Source: Didymella arachidicola
Lineage: Eukaryota; Ascomycota; Dothideomycetes; Pleosporales; Didymellaceae
Direction of reading: 5' to 3'
Length of the DNA: 64,000 nt
NCBI GenBank assembly: GCA_016630955.3
Contig: CM049995.1
Location: forward strand, 186,001-250,000
Shown here: positions 54,088 through 64,000 of the stretch, piece after piece
Position numbering within the stretch: position 1 is the stretch's first letter
Layout: every line of letters starts with the position of its first letter
Notes under the pieces: generated by a model
Database searches by the model: none
Told to the model about the DNA's origin: nothing
What the model saw: only the letters and a program-made list of their open reading frames with translations
Program-made: the position numbers and the translations under genes

Positions 54088-57000
54088 CTACAGTCTCCCC
54101 CCAACGCTCGGCGTCGTCTGCGTATCTCTAATCCCCATATGCCTAAGGATCTGCGTCTGCTCCATATACTGGATGGCTTTGGTAGCTAGCTGCGGCGTGC
54201 TCAAGATGGTCCTGAGGCTGTGTCGTCCGGAAAGGTTGGCGAAGATGCGGTTCCGGAGGTCCTTGTGCTTGCTGCAGCGGAGGAGGACGTGAGCGACGGT
54301 CTGCCGCCTCTCTCCGCAGCTGCAGCTGGGGCTAGTGATGTCCGGAACGTGTTGATTAAAGAGGAAGTCGTTGAGACCAATCTTCTTAGTCCGCAGCTGC
54401 ACCAGCAGCGCGCTTTCCCTTTTGCTAAGCCTCTCATGGAGCTGCAGCACCTTCTTGGTGGGCGTCGGTGTGTGCCTGTATGTCGCGCGGCCTTTCTTTT
54501 CTTCCCTCTATGCGCTGATCCACGCCCGCTCTACTTGTGCCTTGCACCATCTTCTGAGCGTCGTCCTGAGTGGGTATAGCTGTGCGGGCGGGTCTGCTGG
54601 GTGCTGTCGGCGACCGTCCTCTCTCCATCCGGTGGCTTCCTTGGCAGCCTGGTCGGCGGCTTCGTTTCCTGGGATGCCCACGTGAGCGGGTATCCATTAG
54701 ACGGTCACTGAGTATCCTTTGTTCTAAAGCTCCAGGACCTGTTGCGCGATGTCCGCGAGGATGTACGCGCCTGAGCGCCCTTCAGCTTTAGCTATTGACT
54801 AGATGGCAGCTTAATTGTCCGTATAAATGGCTATTTGTCTGTGCTCGCCGCTTTCGTCTACATATCCCTGCGCGATCTGCAGTGCCAGTCTGATGCCTTG
54901 CAGTTCCGCCGCGTATACTGTCGACAGTGTGTCGGATCCCATATATACGGATAGCGTCTGTTGTGTTAGCGGGCACCATGCTGCAGAGCCGATCTCGCCC
55001 TCGATGCCACTGCCGTCCGTGTAGATGCTGAGGCTCTTGTTTGCCGCGCATTCTTAATTATGGCGTTCGCAGGCCTTGTTCGCGTCGTTGTCGATGTAGG
55101 TGTGTGGCCCTCTCCGCTACGGCGGTGTGATGAATAGAGGGATCGGCTCTTGCTTGTCAAGATCGCGCACCTGCTTGCTCCTTAGTGCCTCGTAAGCTGT
55201 CTGCCAGGGACTCTTGTGTGCCTTGTAGTTCTTATCGATTACCACTGGTACCGGTTCGCGTGGCTCATAGCCCGCAGTCTTCGCGATGGCCCTAGACGAA
55301 GAGAGCCGAGTAACGACGTCCGCGTTGTGCTTCTAGATCTGCTGCTCGATAGGGAGGAGGAATGTCTCCACGTCGAGCGCGACCCTCGATGTCGCTCTAT
55401 AGGCGCCGCATATGCTTCTCGCTGCTCTTGCTTAGATGCTGCGCAGGGCGTCGGCCGTCTTGTGCGTGTAGCCGCGCTTCTTGTTGTTAAGATTGGCGTT
55501 AGACAAGATAGAGCACGCGTACATCATCTGTAGGAGCGCGATGGCTTTGTACAGCCTGCGCATGTCTTGCAGCCGAACGCCCCAGGTGGAGCTGCCCAGG
55601 CTGCTCAGCGTATGTACTGTGCGAGTTGCCTTCTGTCTAATTGTCTCTACATGTTCTCGCCACTTTAGCTTGGTGTTGAGGGTTAAGCCTAGGTATTTGC
55701 ACGTTAGTAACGGCTTTATCTCGCCCCACTCCTTCTAGATAGACGCGTCAATGTTAATGCGTTTGCGCGATCTTGTGAAGTAGGTCAGCTGAAACTTGTC
55801 TGGAGCGAAGACCGAGGCGTGTGTGGTTGCCCATTGCTGTGCCTTGTCGAGTATTGTGCCCAGTACTTCGCACGTTCGTTCTGTGGTCTTGCCCTAGGCA
55901 AGGATGGCTACATTATCAATGTACCCTGTGGACATAGCGTCTGTCTGCTCGTTGCACTAGTCGACTAAATCGGCGTTGTACAGGATATAGAGCAGAGGGG
56001 AGAGGGGCGATCCTTAGGGAATGCCTGTGTTAATTGCGTATTCTTGGGATTTGAATCCGTCGACCAGGATATGAGTGTGCCTGTTGCTTAAGAAGCTTGC
56101 TATCCAGCGCACTGTGTTCTTGTCGACCTTCCGCTTCCGCAGATTGTGCAGCAGCCGCTTGTGAGATATATTGTCGAAGGCTCCAGACACGTCTAGCAGC
56201 AGGAGACTGGCCACCTGGCCGTCTTTGCCGTTGTTCCACTGTTCATAGATCTTCGCTGTGACAGCGTGCAGTGCGTGTTCAGTGGACCGATGCTTCCTTC
56301 CACCCATGTGAGTTGGCGGAAGCACGTGGTGGGCCTCGATGTGGTAGCTTAGTCTCCGTGCCACCACCGCCTCCATGACCTTGCCGATGGTGTTGAGCAG
56401 TGCGATGGGCCGGTATGCTTTAGGTACTGCGTACTTGGCTTTACTAGGTTTGCGCAGGACTGCTGTAATAGAGGCTCGGAACGAGACTGGGCAGTAGCCT
56501 AGCCGTAGGCTTTGGTTGAAGATTCTCGTCAGGTGGGCTGCAATTAGATCGACCCCGGCTTGCAGCGCTTTGTTTATAATGCTATCCGGCCCTAGAGCTT
56601 TAAGGGGCGATGCCGCTTGTATCGCTGTGCGCACCTCCTTTTCCTTAATCGGCGGCGTGTTAATCTGGCCGCTGTACGCAGCACGCTCTATGTCTTCCAA
56701 GTCTGCTTCAGGTGGCGTTAGAAAGAAGACATCTTAAAACAGCTTGGCTTTGTCTGCGGGGTTAATAAATTCTTGTCGTGTGTTAGGGTGGTGTATTGTT
56801 GGTATGGATCTAGTAGACTAGTCGCGCCTTGTGCGTGCCTGCTTCGCTAGCTTCCACAGCGCGTCTGGAGACTTAGATGCCCGCTTAATACGGTCTCTGT
56901 GTGCTTAACGCAGTGCTTTTCTTATCGTTCTTGCTTTGTGGTTCCTTGCGGCGCGGTACGCTTCCTATGTCTCTTCCGTGTGGTGTCTACTGTGTGCTCT

Positions 57001-57490
57001 CTTTAGCCGTTTTGTCTCAGCTAGCACCGCTCTGCATTCCTTAGTCTATCCCTCGCGTGTGTAAGTAGAGGGATGAGTCTCGGGCACTGCTTTGTGTATT
57101 GCGTCCTGGATTGCTGCAGTCACCTTAGTTGTGTAGGAGTCGAGCGCTGTTCTTGGTTTTACTAATTGTCTGTTAGGTCTAAGTTAATAACGATAGAACA
57201 AATATCTTTTGTTCGCTCCTTAAAGCGCTACTTTGTCTAATCTATTCTCTTATTAACGAAGAAACAGACCTAAGCTGGGCCTTCCGCGTCTCCCGTTGGG
57301 TAGCAGAGGTGGAACCTGTCCTTGGCTAGGTGATGAGTGGTGGCCGTGTACGGGTTCTTCCACGGCTCTTGGATGGCGATGATGTCGAAGTCGTCGATCC
57401 CCGGGTCGCGCAGCAGCGACGCCATGAACATGTCCCTTGACTTGCGTACGTTGTACTGTAGTATGTTCAGTCTGTTGTATTTATTTATGC
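54088..57490 (-). pseudogene. LINE ORF2: endonuclease, reverse transcriptase, RNase H
   Basis: One frame throughout. It begins with an APE-type endonuclease (LQYNVRKSRD, IIAIQEPW). A reverse transcriptase follows (KALGPDSIINKAL, PKAYRPIALLNTIGKVME, LLLLDVSGAFDNISHKRL), with the catalytic YxDD replaced by YIDN. Then come RNase H (LSIYTDGSGIEGEIG, IYTDN, WIPAHVGIPGNEAADQAAK) and a C-terminal CCHC-type end (CSCGERRQTVAHVLLRC). At least a dozen stops, nearly all TAG replacing Trp or Gln. The largest open segment is 56014-56700. Confidence 0.88.
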
Positions 57491-59170
57491 TTCGTTTTCA
57501 GAGTTAATTTCCATGTGCTGGCTAATGCTGCTCTGTGTCTGCTGCGTGCTGTTCCTAGTTGCTTCTATAGCCCTCCGGGTAGGTATAATGTGCCTCTGCG
57601 GCCTTTGGCTGCCGCTTGCTTGCGTTGAGGGGTTCTGTTGCTCTGCTGAGTCGACGCTTGTGCCTGCGTTAGTCCTCTTCTGTCCTCGTCCAGTTTGCGA
57701 TCAGTTCCTGGCGATCGGGGCCGGCTGCGTTGATGCAGGGCCCTGGGCCGGTCTGCTCCTTCGCACAGTAGCCGCCGGTGTCTCTAGTGGGATGTTGTTC
57801 CTTGGTGTCTCTGCGACTGGGTGGTAGTATGGGCGTACGTCGTATGCAGCCCTTGCTTTCGCCCTCTCTTCCCTCCTAGTAGGGCACTAGTAGCTCCACG
57901 GTTCGTGCTCGCCTCGGCAGGCGGCACATTTCCTGGGTACGTTCCGGTCGAGCTTGGACGGACAGTCCCTGCTCTCGTGTTCTTGCGCGCAGTAGCCACA
58001 TGTGATTGTTGCCTTGCACTGGGTTCCTATGTGGCCGTAGTGTTGGCACTTGAAGCACTGCTTCACTCAGCACTGTCGCTCGTATCGCTCGCACTAGAAG
58101 ACCTCGCCCTGCCAGATCAGGCCCTCGTTCATGATCCTGTTGGCATCCTCTGGCTTGCTGAACTTGATGACGATGCTGGATGTGGCCTTCGTGGGTGCGT
58201 TGCGTGTCAACCACCTAATGTACTTAATCTCTGCCTGCGGGATAAACGGTTTGTTGTCTAGTAGCAGCTGGTCCCTCGTCTCCTCGAACCTGTCCATGTC
58301 CATTATGCTGGTGCGCATGCCGTGTGCGATGATGCCGTAGGTTGTGATCCGCAAGGTGGCCCTGTTGCCGATGCGGTGGACCCAGTCGTCAGCAAACTGC
58401 TTTAGTGCTTCTACTTCCTTGCTGGTCGCCGTTCTGATGCTAAGGTCGCCGCTTCTTAGCTAGTTCGAAGAGAGCACCTTAATGCTGTTAATATTTTCGT
58501 TTCTGCTTTGCGCGATGGCGCGCTCTACATGCGTATTAAGGTTGCGCGGGTTCATCGCCCGCAGGCTGAGCACTGTGCTGGGGTCTCTAATAGTCACGAC
58601 GACTTCACGCTACGTCTGCATGGGAGCCATTCTGGGAACTTGTGTATTCGCTGTACCTGCTAGCGGTACGCCCCTCGCTGCCATTGCAGCATAGCTGAGC
58701 GCGCCGCCTGTCTGTGGTCCTGCATTTTTGATCTGTCTTGCCATCTGTAGATTGGCTTTACCCACCTCTACCGCCTCCTTGGCTGCAGTCCTTGCTTCCT
58801 CTCTGTTTCTTATGTTCTGTTGTACGTTTGTGGCGATTGCTTGGACGGTATCGGCGGTGTTCTTAATGTCAGTCTTAAGCTCGTGCTTGACAGCCTCAAG
58901 CATTCGAGCGGCGTTTTCTATAGACGCTTTAGCCTCCGTTTGCAGGATTCTAAGCGCGTCACACACTGTGCTAAGGTTAGGCGCGTGTTGTACTTTCAGT
59001 ATAAACGTCAGCGTGCCGTGTATGATGACCTTGACGAGGTCTGCCGGCACGGGCTGGCTCTGCGTGCGATCGATACAAGTCAGCGCGTCCTGAAGGTAGG
59101 TGCTGAGGCGTGTAGCGTGCTCGCGGAATGGGGTGGGCCACGTGGGCTGCTGAGGCCACGGTGTCGCCAT
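57490..59170 (-). pseudogene. LINE ORF1: coiled coil and zinc knuckles
   Basis: Starts at ATG 59170. An Ala-rich coiled-coil region (ARTAAKEAVEVGKANLQ), a nucleic-acid-binding middle domain (SSIVIKFSKPEDANRIM), then Cys/His knuckles (CFKCQHYGHIGTQC, CGYCAQEHESRDC, CAACRGEHEPWSYQC). TAG stops near 58608, 58460 and 58095 and a TGA near 58068 interrupt one frame. It overlaps the start of ORF2. Confidence 0.8.
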
Positions 59171-59265
59171 GGCACGTCAGACGCAGTGGGCTGCTGCGGC
59201 TGAGTGCTGGCTAGTCAATTGGCGTCAAGAGCGACGGTTTGAGCACGACAATACGACTGAATTCC

Positions 59266-59604
59266 AAGAATCGAGTTCTCGCTATGCGTGGTGTTTTCCC
59301 CAGCTCAAGTATGTGATCAACAATCACCCGCTCCTCAGTATTGGTTAGGCTCCGTGAGTTAGCTATAGAATTGGCTCGTGAAGGTCGTCCGGCGCGTCGG
59401 TCGCTTAGTGTCTGTAGGGGAGCTCTATATATAGCTGCAGCGCGCCGTAGGGAGAGAGTTGTGTCTTGTTTAAGAGCTTAAAGCGCAAGCTGTATCTAGC
59501 GTTCTTTTAACACGTCTAACTAGTGTTGTTGGGGCGGCATTGGTGTAGTGAGGGTGGTTTGGTGGGGTCTTGGCAAAAGTGTCCGACTCGCCCGTAGGGT
59601 ACGT
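59266..59604 (-). pseudogene. Pogo element 5' end with terminal repeat
   Basis: Minus-strand N-terminal transposase scrap (SRSLTNTEE-like region, then the HTH) leading to a terminal repeat whose tip is ACGTACCCTACGGGCGAG when read inward from 59604, with TA at 59605-59606. It carries one copy of the block (GCGAGTCGGACAC) then TTTTGCCAAGACC. Confidence 0.7.
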
Positions 59605-59606
59605 TA

Positions 59607-60607
59607 TAAATAAGCCTTCTATAAGGATCCTAAGGTTGTATAGGGCTAGTTTAGTCTAGTAGCTAATATTAAAGCTAAGTATAGTATTCTAGATAATAAT
59701 ATATATAACTTTATAATAGGTTAGAAAAGCCTAGGAGTAGCTATTATAGCTTTAGAGAACTATAGATAGGCTAAGGTAATCTAGCTAGGTAATTGCGAGT
59801 AGGTAATAGTTATCTAGGGTATTAATACTATAGGGTAGGCTATTCTGCCCTATATTATCTTTACAGCCTACTACTACTAGTCCAATTAGTATAAAAATAA
59901 TACTCTACCTTAGAATTAGATTATTACTATCTCTAAGAATAGCTAAACTACTAATAAGCTTAGTTTTAACTAGTTAAAGCCCTTTAATAAATATATAAAG
60001 ACGTGTACTATTAGTACCTATTAACTACTAGTTATTAATAGCTATAAGAGCTATAACTCTAAGGAATTTAAAGAATACTATAAGGATTATAATATTATAG
60101 GTCTACATATACCTCTATATTTATTATACCTCCTATAGCTACTTAATATAGCTTGTTTTAGCCTACTAAAAAAAGTGTATAGGGATAAGATAAATTAGCT
60201 TACATATAACTAGATGAACTATATTATAAAGTAGGAGTTTCTTCTATACTTTACAGTAGCTTAAAATAAATCTATTACCTCTAGTAATATTTAAAGAGGG
60301 TTCTAAGGGGCCAGATTAGCTCTATTTGCCCTAGATCGCGTTATATCGGCTCTAAATGTAAAGCTGCGCACTCTATCGCTACTACTCCTCTAAAACAGCC
60401 CGCTCTAGCAGTTGCAAACCCTAAGCAATACCCTAGAATTTTGGTCGCAATTAACGCTTATAAAGAAGAGGATTTAGAGGTACATAGATAGCTTACCTAC
60501 CTCTATAGTTAAAGCGTTTAAGAAGGTCTTAAAGGGGGCAGCAACTATTACACACAAGCTAGTTTTAGCATAATAGGAGAGCACTGCACTTTACGCAGCT
60601 CTAGCAG
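59607..60607 (+). pseudogene. Heavily RIP-degraded pogo transposase
   Basis: Forward copy of the DDE_1 and C-terminal parts (LVANIKAKYSILDNNIYNF-like, then YIIFTAYYY-like, proline-rich linker), now strongly AT-rich with dozens of TAG/TAA codons. It is the most decayed layer here and is interrupted at its right end by the old Ty3 copy. Confidence 0.7.
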
Positions 60608-60856
60608 TGTTACAATCTCCGAAAGAACAGGTACTGATAGGAAGCAGGGCACCGCTAAGGGTGACAGCGTGTCACATGTCACGTGACCAACCACCTTGCC
60701 AAGCGCGACCGCCTTAAGATATGCGAGGTGGCAGACCATCACAAGGTGGCTGCACCACCTGCAGAATCATAGATGGTTAAGCTACTACGCGATGACAGCA
60801 GCAAGATCTTATCAGTATATAGTACGTAGGAACACAACTCTTACAGTTTGTGTTTA

Positions 60857-61901
60857 ACGTGTTTAACCATCGAGTCGCCCACCCACCAACACCAAAACGC
60901 CTGCGCAACAACTATGCGCAACACCGTAATATTTTTAACAATTGTATATAGCAGATAAATATTATTTAGACGCCTTGCTACTATCTATATCCTCTATTTC
61001 TACTTTACAGGTGCGGGAATTATGTCCAATCTCCCCACAACGCCTGCAGCGTCGTCCTCCACACACCCTCTTCGCAGGCGTCTCGCCCTCACCACAACCC
61101 CCACCCTCCTCTTTAGCTACTAAGTCAGCTACTTCGCTAACTGTAAGGGTCTCCTCTGCGCGTATATAGCGTCGCTTACGGGTCTTGCGCCTTATAGTCG
61201 CCTCTACAGCGTCTTACAGGCAGTCTATTTTGGATCTTCTTCCGCTTCCTAGGCTTCTCTGAGCCTGTTACTACTAGCTATGACGAGATTTTACCTATTA
61301 CAAAACCAGACTTATTAAAGTTGTACATATCATTATCTACAATACCGTACTTCGCCTTTATTGACTAAACAAGTGTAAACCAGGGCTGGAGAACCGCCGG
61401 GTCCTCGCAGGCAGCTCGCTGGCGATCGTACGGTCGGGTCTATCGCGTTCGCAGCTCAGGGGTACGTTGAATCAACCTATTAACCTAGTTCTTGCCAACA
61501 GCGTCACCACCACGCTCTCTTAGCAATTTATCCGCCATATCTCGTACGTCTGCCTTCGAGGAGGGGATTCCACGATCGGACTCCTCAAGTATACGTAACA
61601 CAACCGCCTCCTCTTCTAGCTTTGTGAGGCGCTTTCGATTCGGCTCGCAGTCGCGTCGAGGGCGTCTTCCAGCGCGGCGGTCAATAAGCGTTCTTTGTAG
61701 GACTTTATAGATTGCTGCAGCGCGTCTTTCGCTTAGGAGTTGCTGGGAATTAATATCTTGAATAGCAAGCTGTAAGTCGCCTTTAGTATAGGTTATTTGC
61801 TGTTTGCGTGGTTGCGGCATTGCGCGTAGTCATTGCGCAGGCGTTTTGGTGTTGGTGGGTGGGCGACTCGATGGGGCGGGCGACTCGATGGTGAAACACG
61901 T
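60857..61901 (-). mobile_element. Internally deleted pogo/Fot1 element C
   Basis: 1045 bp between TA at 60855-60856 and 61902-61903; tips ACGTGTTTAACCATCGAG and ACGTGTTTCACCATCGAG. The right end has ATCGAGTCGCCC at 13 and 30 bp from the tip; the left has one copy. Both then read ACCAACACCAAAACGCC. It is inserted in the middle of the old Ty3 LTR. A transposase N-terminus and a C-terminal knuckle are kept, and the catalytic part is lost. Confidence 0.88.
61485..61820 (-). pseudogene. Transposase N-terminal fragment (element C)
   Basis: 111 codons from ATG 61820: psq-type HTH (SERRAAAIYKVLQRTLIDRR) and the start of the CENP-B-like domain (RLTKLEEEAVVLRILEE; VRDMADKLLRERGG). A stop follows. Downstream only scraps and a knuckle (about 61080-61000, CRRCGEIGHNSRTC-like) remain. 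Confidence 0.75.
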
Positions 61902-62473
61902 TAACCTTAGTTATCAAGTTTGTCTTTAGATCTTAAACCTAACCTTTAAGCTAGATAGTCTACTCTGTACTACTTATTATTAACCCTGCTCTTAAGACTA
62001 ATAGATTATATCTGTACACCTTATTGCAACCTAACCCCTTTAGCTTCCTGTTACCGTACTTATCCTTAAGAACTAATAGAACTAGTGCTTATAAGCTTTG
62101 CTTAAAGCACAACTTTAATATTTAAAACACCCCTAAGATAAGTACTACCTTAGGATCCTATGCTACCCTAAGCAACTCTAACGTATTACGCCGTATAGCT
62201 AATAACAATCTTAACATAGACAAGGAGGCAGCGGCCCCTGTCCCTACTAGTGTCTACCTAGTAGCTAAACCTAAGACCTTCGATAGTACTTGTAATAAGC
62301 TAGAGGACTAGCTTATATAGCTTAACCTATTCTTTATGTTCTAAGGAGAACGCATCCTAGAAGAGAAATGTGTTACTTTAGTAGCCACCTTTATAAAGGA
62401 TTAAGCATTTACTTAGATTAAGCTATTTATCCGCTGTTACTATAGAGAGGGCAATTTAACAGATATTAACCTA

Positions 62474-64000
62474 ACGCTTTGTACGGCTGAATGGCGCACC
62501 CTACTGAAATGGCGCGCTTTGTCGCACATTCACCTTTGCACCTTAATATCTCAACACTACAACAAGCAATTCAGGCGTGCGATGGCTTAGATTAATCCTC
62601 TATCTCTGCTACATCTTTCTAGCAGGTGCGCTTATTGTGCCCGGTCTTGCCGCACGTCTTACAGCGACGTTTATTTTTACTGCTGCTACCTACCTGCGCA
62701 CCACCTTCTTGTGCCTCAGCCTTAGCGTCTATCTCCTTTAGTATTTCCTCTGCCTCTGCCTGCAAGAGAGTCCCGCCTTCCTGAATCCGCTTCTTTTTGC
62801 GCTTCTTACGCTTAGAAGCAGCCTCATTTACCTGCTCAAGCTTAGCTATCCTTGCCTCAAGCAGCGTGTGCGAATGGTCCCTCTTTACAGACCCCCTTTT
62901 GACCTGCAGAACCATCTCAATAATTGAGTCAGGAGAGGAACTCTTATGTTCCCTTATCCTCTTGATTATTAGCGTTGTCTGGCTGTCAATTTCAATCGCG
63001 TTGGTTGGTGTTTTAGGTTGCCAGTTAGTAGGCCCTGGTAGAGGCGGTGTTGGCGTGCGAGGCTTGACTTCAAGCCTTGACAGCACCACCTCTGGGTTAA
63101 GTAGAACCAAGCCAGTTGCTTTAAAGCTTGATATAATGTTGCTCTTTGATATAGCCTTGTCGTATACTAGTTAAAACGTTGCTAAGAAGGTCTTTTTGTC
63201 CACATGGGTGATGTGACTGTCTGCCAAGCTTTTGATTTCCTTCTTATACGCCTGCTTTAGCGGGGCAAAACACCCAACGTCAAGTGGCTGCAGGATGTGA
63301 GAGGCGTGCGGAGGCATGCAGAGAGCAATAATCTTGCTTTCCTCGCAGAGGTTTTGGAATTCGAGTGACTTATGGCTCTCGTGGCCATCAATAATCAGCA
63401 GCCGATGGCTACCTACAGTAGCAGCCTCTGTATGCTGGATAAAGTGCTTTAGCCAGGCAAGGCCAAGCTCATTCGAGGTCCAGCCATTCTTGCTAACCCC
63501 AATCCTCTAATCCTTTGGGTTGTTAACGTACCAGGCCTTGTCGTGGTGCTTTGCTTTAAGGATAAAGAAGGGTGGGATAGACCAGCCCATCGCGTTGATA
63601 CAAGCGATCAGAGTTATCCACTCACGATCGCCAGGCTGGACGCTGAATGGTGCAAGACGTCTCTCAGAAGCAGTTGCTACCTTAATTGACCCTCCAACGC
63701 CTATCTGGAACCCAGTCTCGTCAAAGTTGTAGGTATCTTGCCCTAGGATGCCGTACTTGGCTTTGACATTGCGTACAAGGTCAAACCAGGGACTGATAAT
63801 AGCTGGATCGCTGCACAGGACTCTCCGGTAATCCCTTAGTCTAGAAATCTGAGACTTGATCTCAGGTTTCCGTCTGATAAACCGGTAGACCCAGTGTTCT
63901 CCAACCTTGCCTGCACTGCGAGCAGCCAGCAGTTGATCAGCCATCTCTCGCACGTAGGCAAGCGTAGGGCCAAAGCCTCGCGCGTCAAGCTTCCTTATGT
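62474..64000 (-). mobile_element. Pogo/Fot1 element E, runs off the window
   Basis: TA at 62472-62473, tip ACGCTTTGTACGGCTGAATG, block CTGAATGGCGCAC near 14 bp and CTGAAATGGCGCG near 31 bp. The minus strand carries a nearly complete transposase. The other end lies beyond 64000. Confidence 0.85.
62600..64000 (-). pseudogene. Pogo/Fot1 transposase, almost intact, 5' end outside the window
   Basis: DDE_1 transposase with all three catalytic acids visible (YNFDETGFQIG, LLIIDGHESH, LQPLDVGCFAPLKQAY), preceded by part of the CENP-B-like domain (MREMADQLLAARS, VYRFIRRKPE). A coiled-coil basic tail (ASKRKKRKKKRIQEGG) and a CCHC knuckle (CKTCGKTGHNKRTC) follow. Only three stops break it in the visible part (TAG 63509-63507, TAA 63173-63171, TAG 62621-62619), each one C-to-T step from Gln. 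It is the best-kept pogo copy here and a good reference for the others. Confidence 0.9.

Larger units (their letters stand above)
53748..59265 (-). mobile_element. Tad1-like LINE retrotransposon, degenerate
   Basis: Non-LTR element reading right to left: ORF1 with zinc knuckles, ORF2 with endonuclease, reverse transcriptase and RNase H, then a tail of TTTAG-type repeats (53748-53824, plus-strand reading) where the 3' end should be. Reading frames are kept almost throughout and interrupted mainly by TAG stops, which fits light RIP. The 5' boundary near 59265 is approximate and I see no clear target duplication. It sits between pogo relics. Confidence 0.88.
60608..62473 (+). mobile_element. RIP-mutated copy of the Ty3 chromovirus, truncated
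   Basis: 60608-60856 resembles the first half of the intact LTR (TGTTACAATCTCCGAAAG) and 61904-62110 the second half; the break is element C. From about 62120 the leader and gag follow (equivalent to 10470-10810). Aligned with the intact copy, nearly all changes in the LTR second half and gag are C-to-T or G-to-A, mostly CpA to TpA. It is cut at 62473 by element E. Confidence 0.9.

Overview
The window is filamentous-ascomycete DNA. Short introns with fungal splice sites, highly reducing polyketide synthases (PKSs), repeats decayed by C-to-T change at CpA (repeat-induced point mutation, RIP), Ty3 chromoviruses, pogo/Fot1 elements and a Tad1-like LINE all point that way. A bZIP-basic plus ankyrin regulator of the ToxE type suggests Dothideomycetes, probably Pleosporales; that placement is inference.

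Region 1 (1-28,065) looks like a secondary-metabolite cluster. It holds an eight-exon highly reducing PKS on the minus strand (154-7964), a divergently transcribed alpha/beta hydrolase of the kind that partners such PKSs (8392-9558), a ToxE-like regulator (18651-19789) and a second highly reducing PKS (20907-28065). The two halves are separated by about 8.2 kb of transposons. There, a structurally intact Ty3 chromovirus with LTRs I cannot tell apart (9999-17173, 5-bp target duplication) sits inside the terminal repeat of a small inverted-repeat element, next to a second one (17605-18166). The chromovirus carries a canonical -1 frameshift site, a self-priming primer-site candidate, a Gag with an extra Cys/His-rich tail, and an antisense ORF with a perfect Zn2Cys6 spacing.

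Region 2 (29,189-47,030) is mostly conserved genes: a sphingoid-base kinase, an initiator tRNA-Met, a secreted histidine acid phosphatase, coatomer beta (SEC26), Mago nashi, GID4/VID24, tRNA m7G methyltransferase (TRM8), a secreted FAD-linked oxidoreductase, a damaged rhodopsin-like membrane protein and an MFS transporter. I rebuilt most exon structures from splice sites, reading-frame phase and family sequence.

Region 3 (47,328-64,000) is a transposon graveyard: several TA-flanked pogo/Fot1 elements in different stages of RIP, a LINE on the minus strand (about 53,748-59,265), and an old RIP-mutated copy of the same Ty3 element, itself interrupted by two more pogo elements. The pogo elements share one end architecture: a binding-site-like block begins about 14 bp from the tip and, at most ends, is repeated 17 bp later. 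Its sequence changes from family to family while its position does not.
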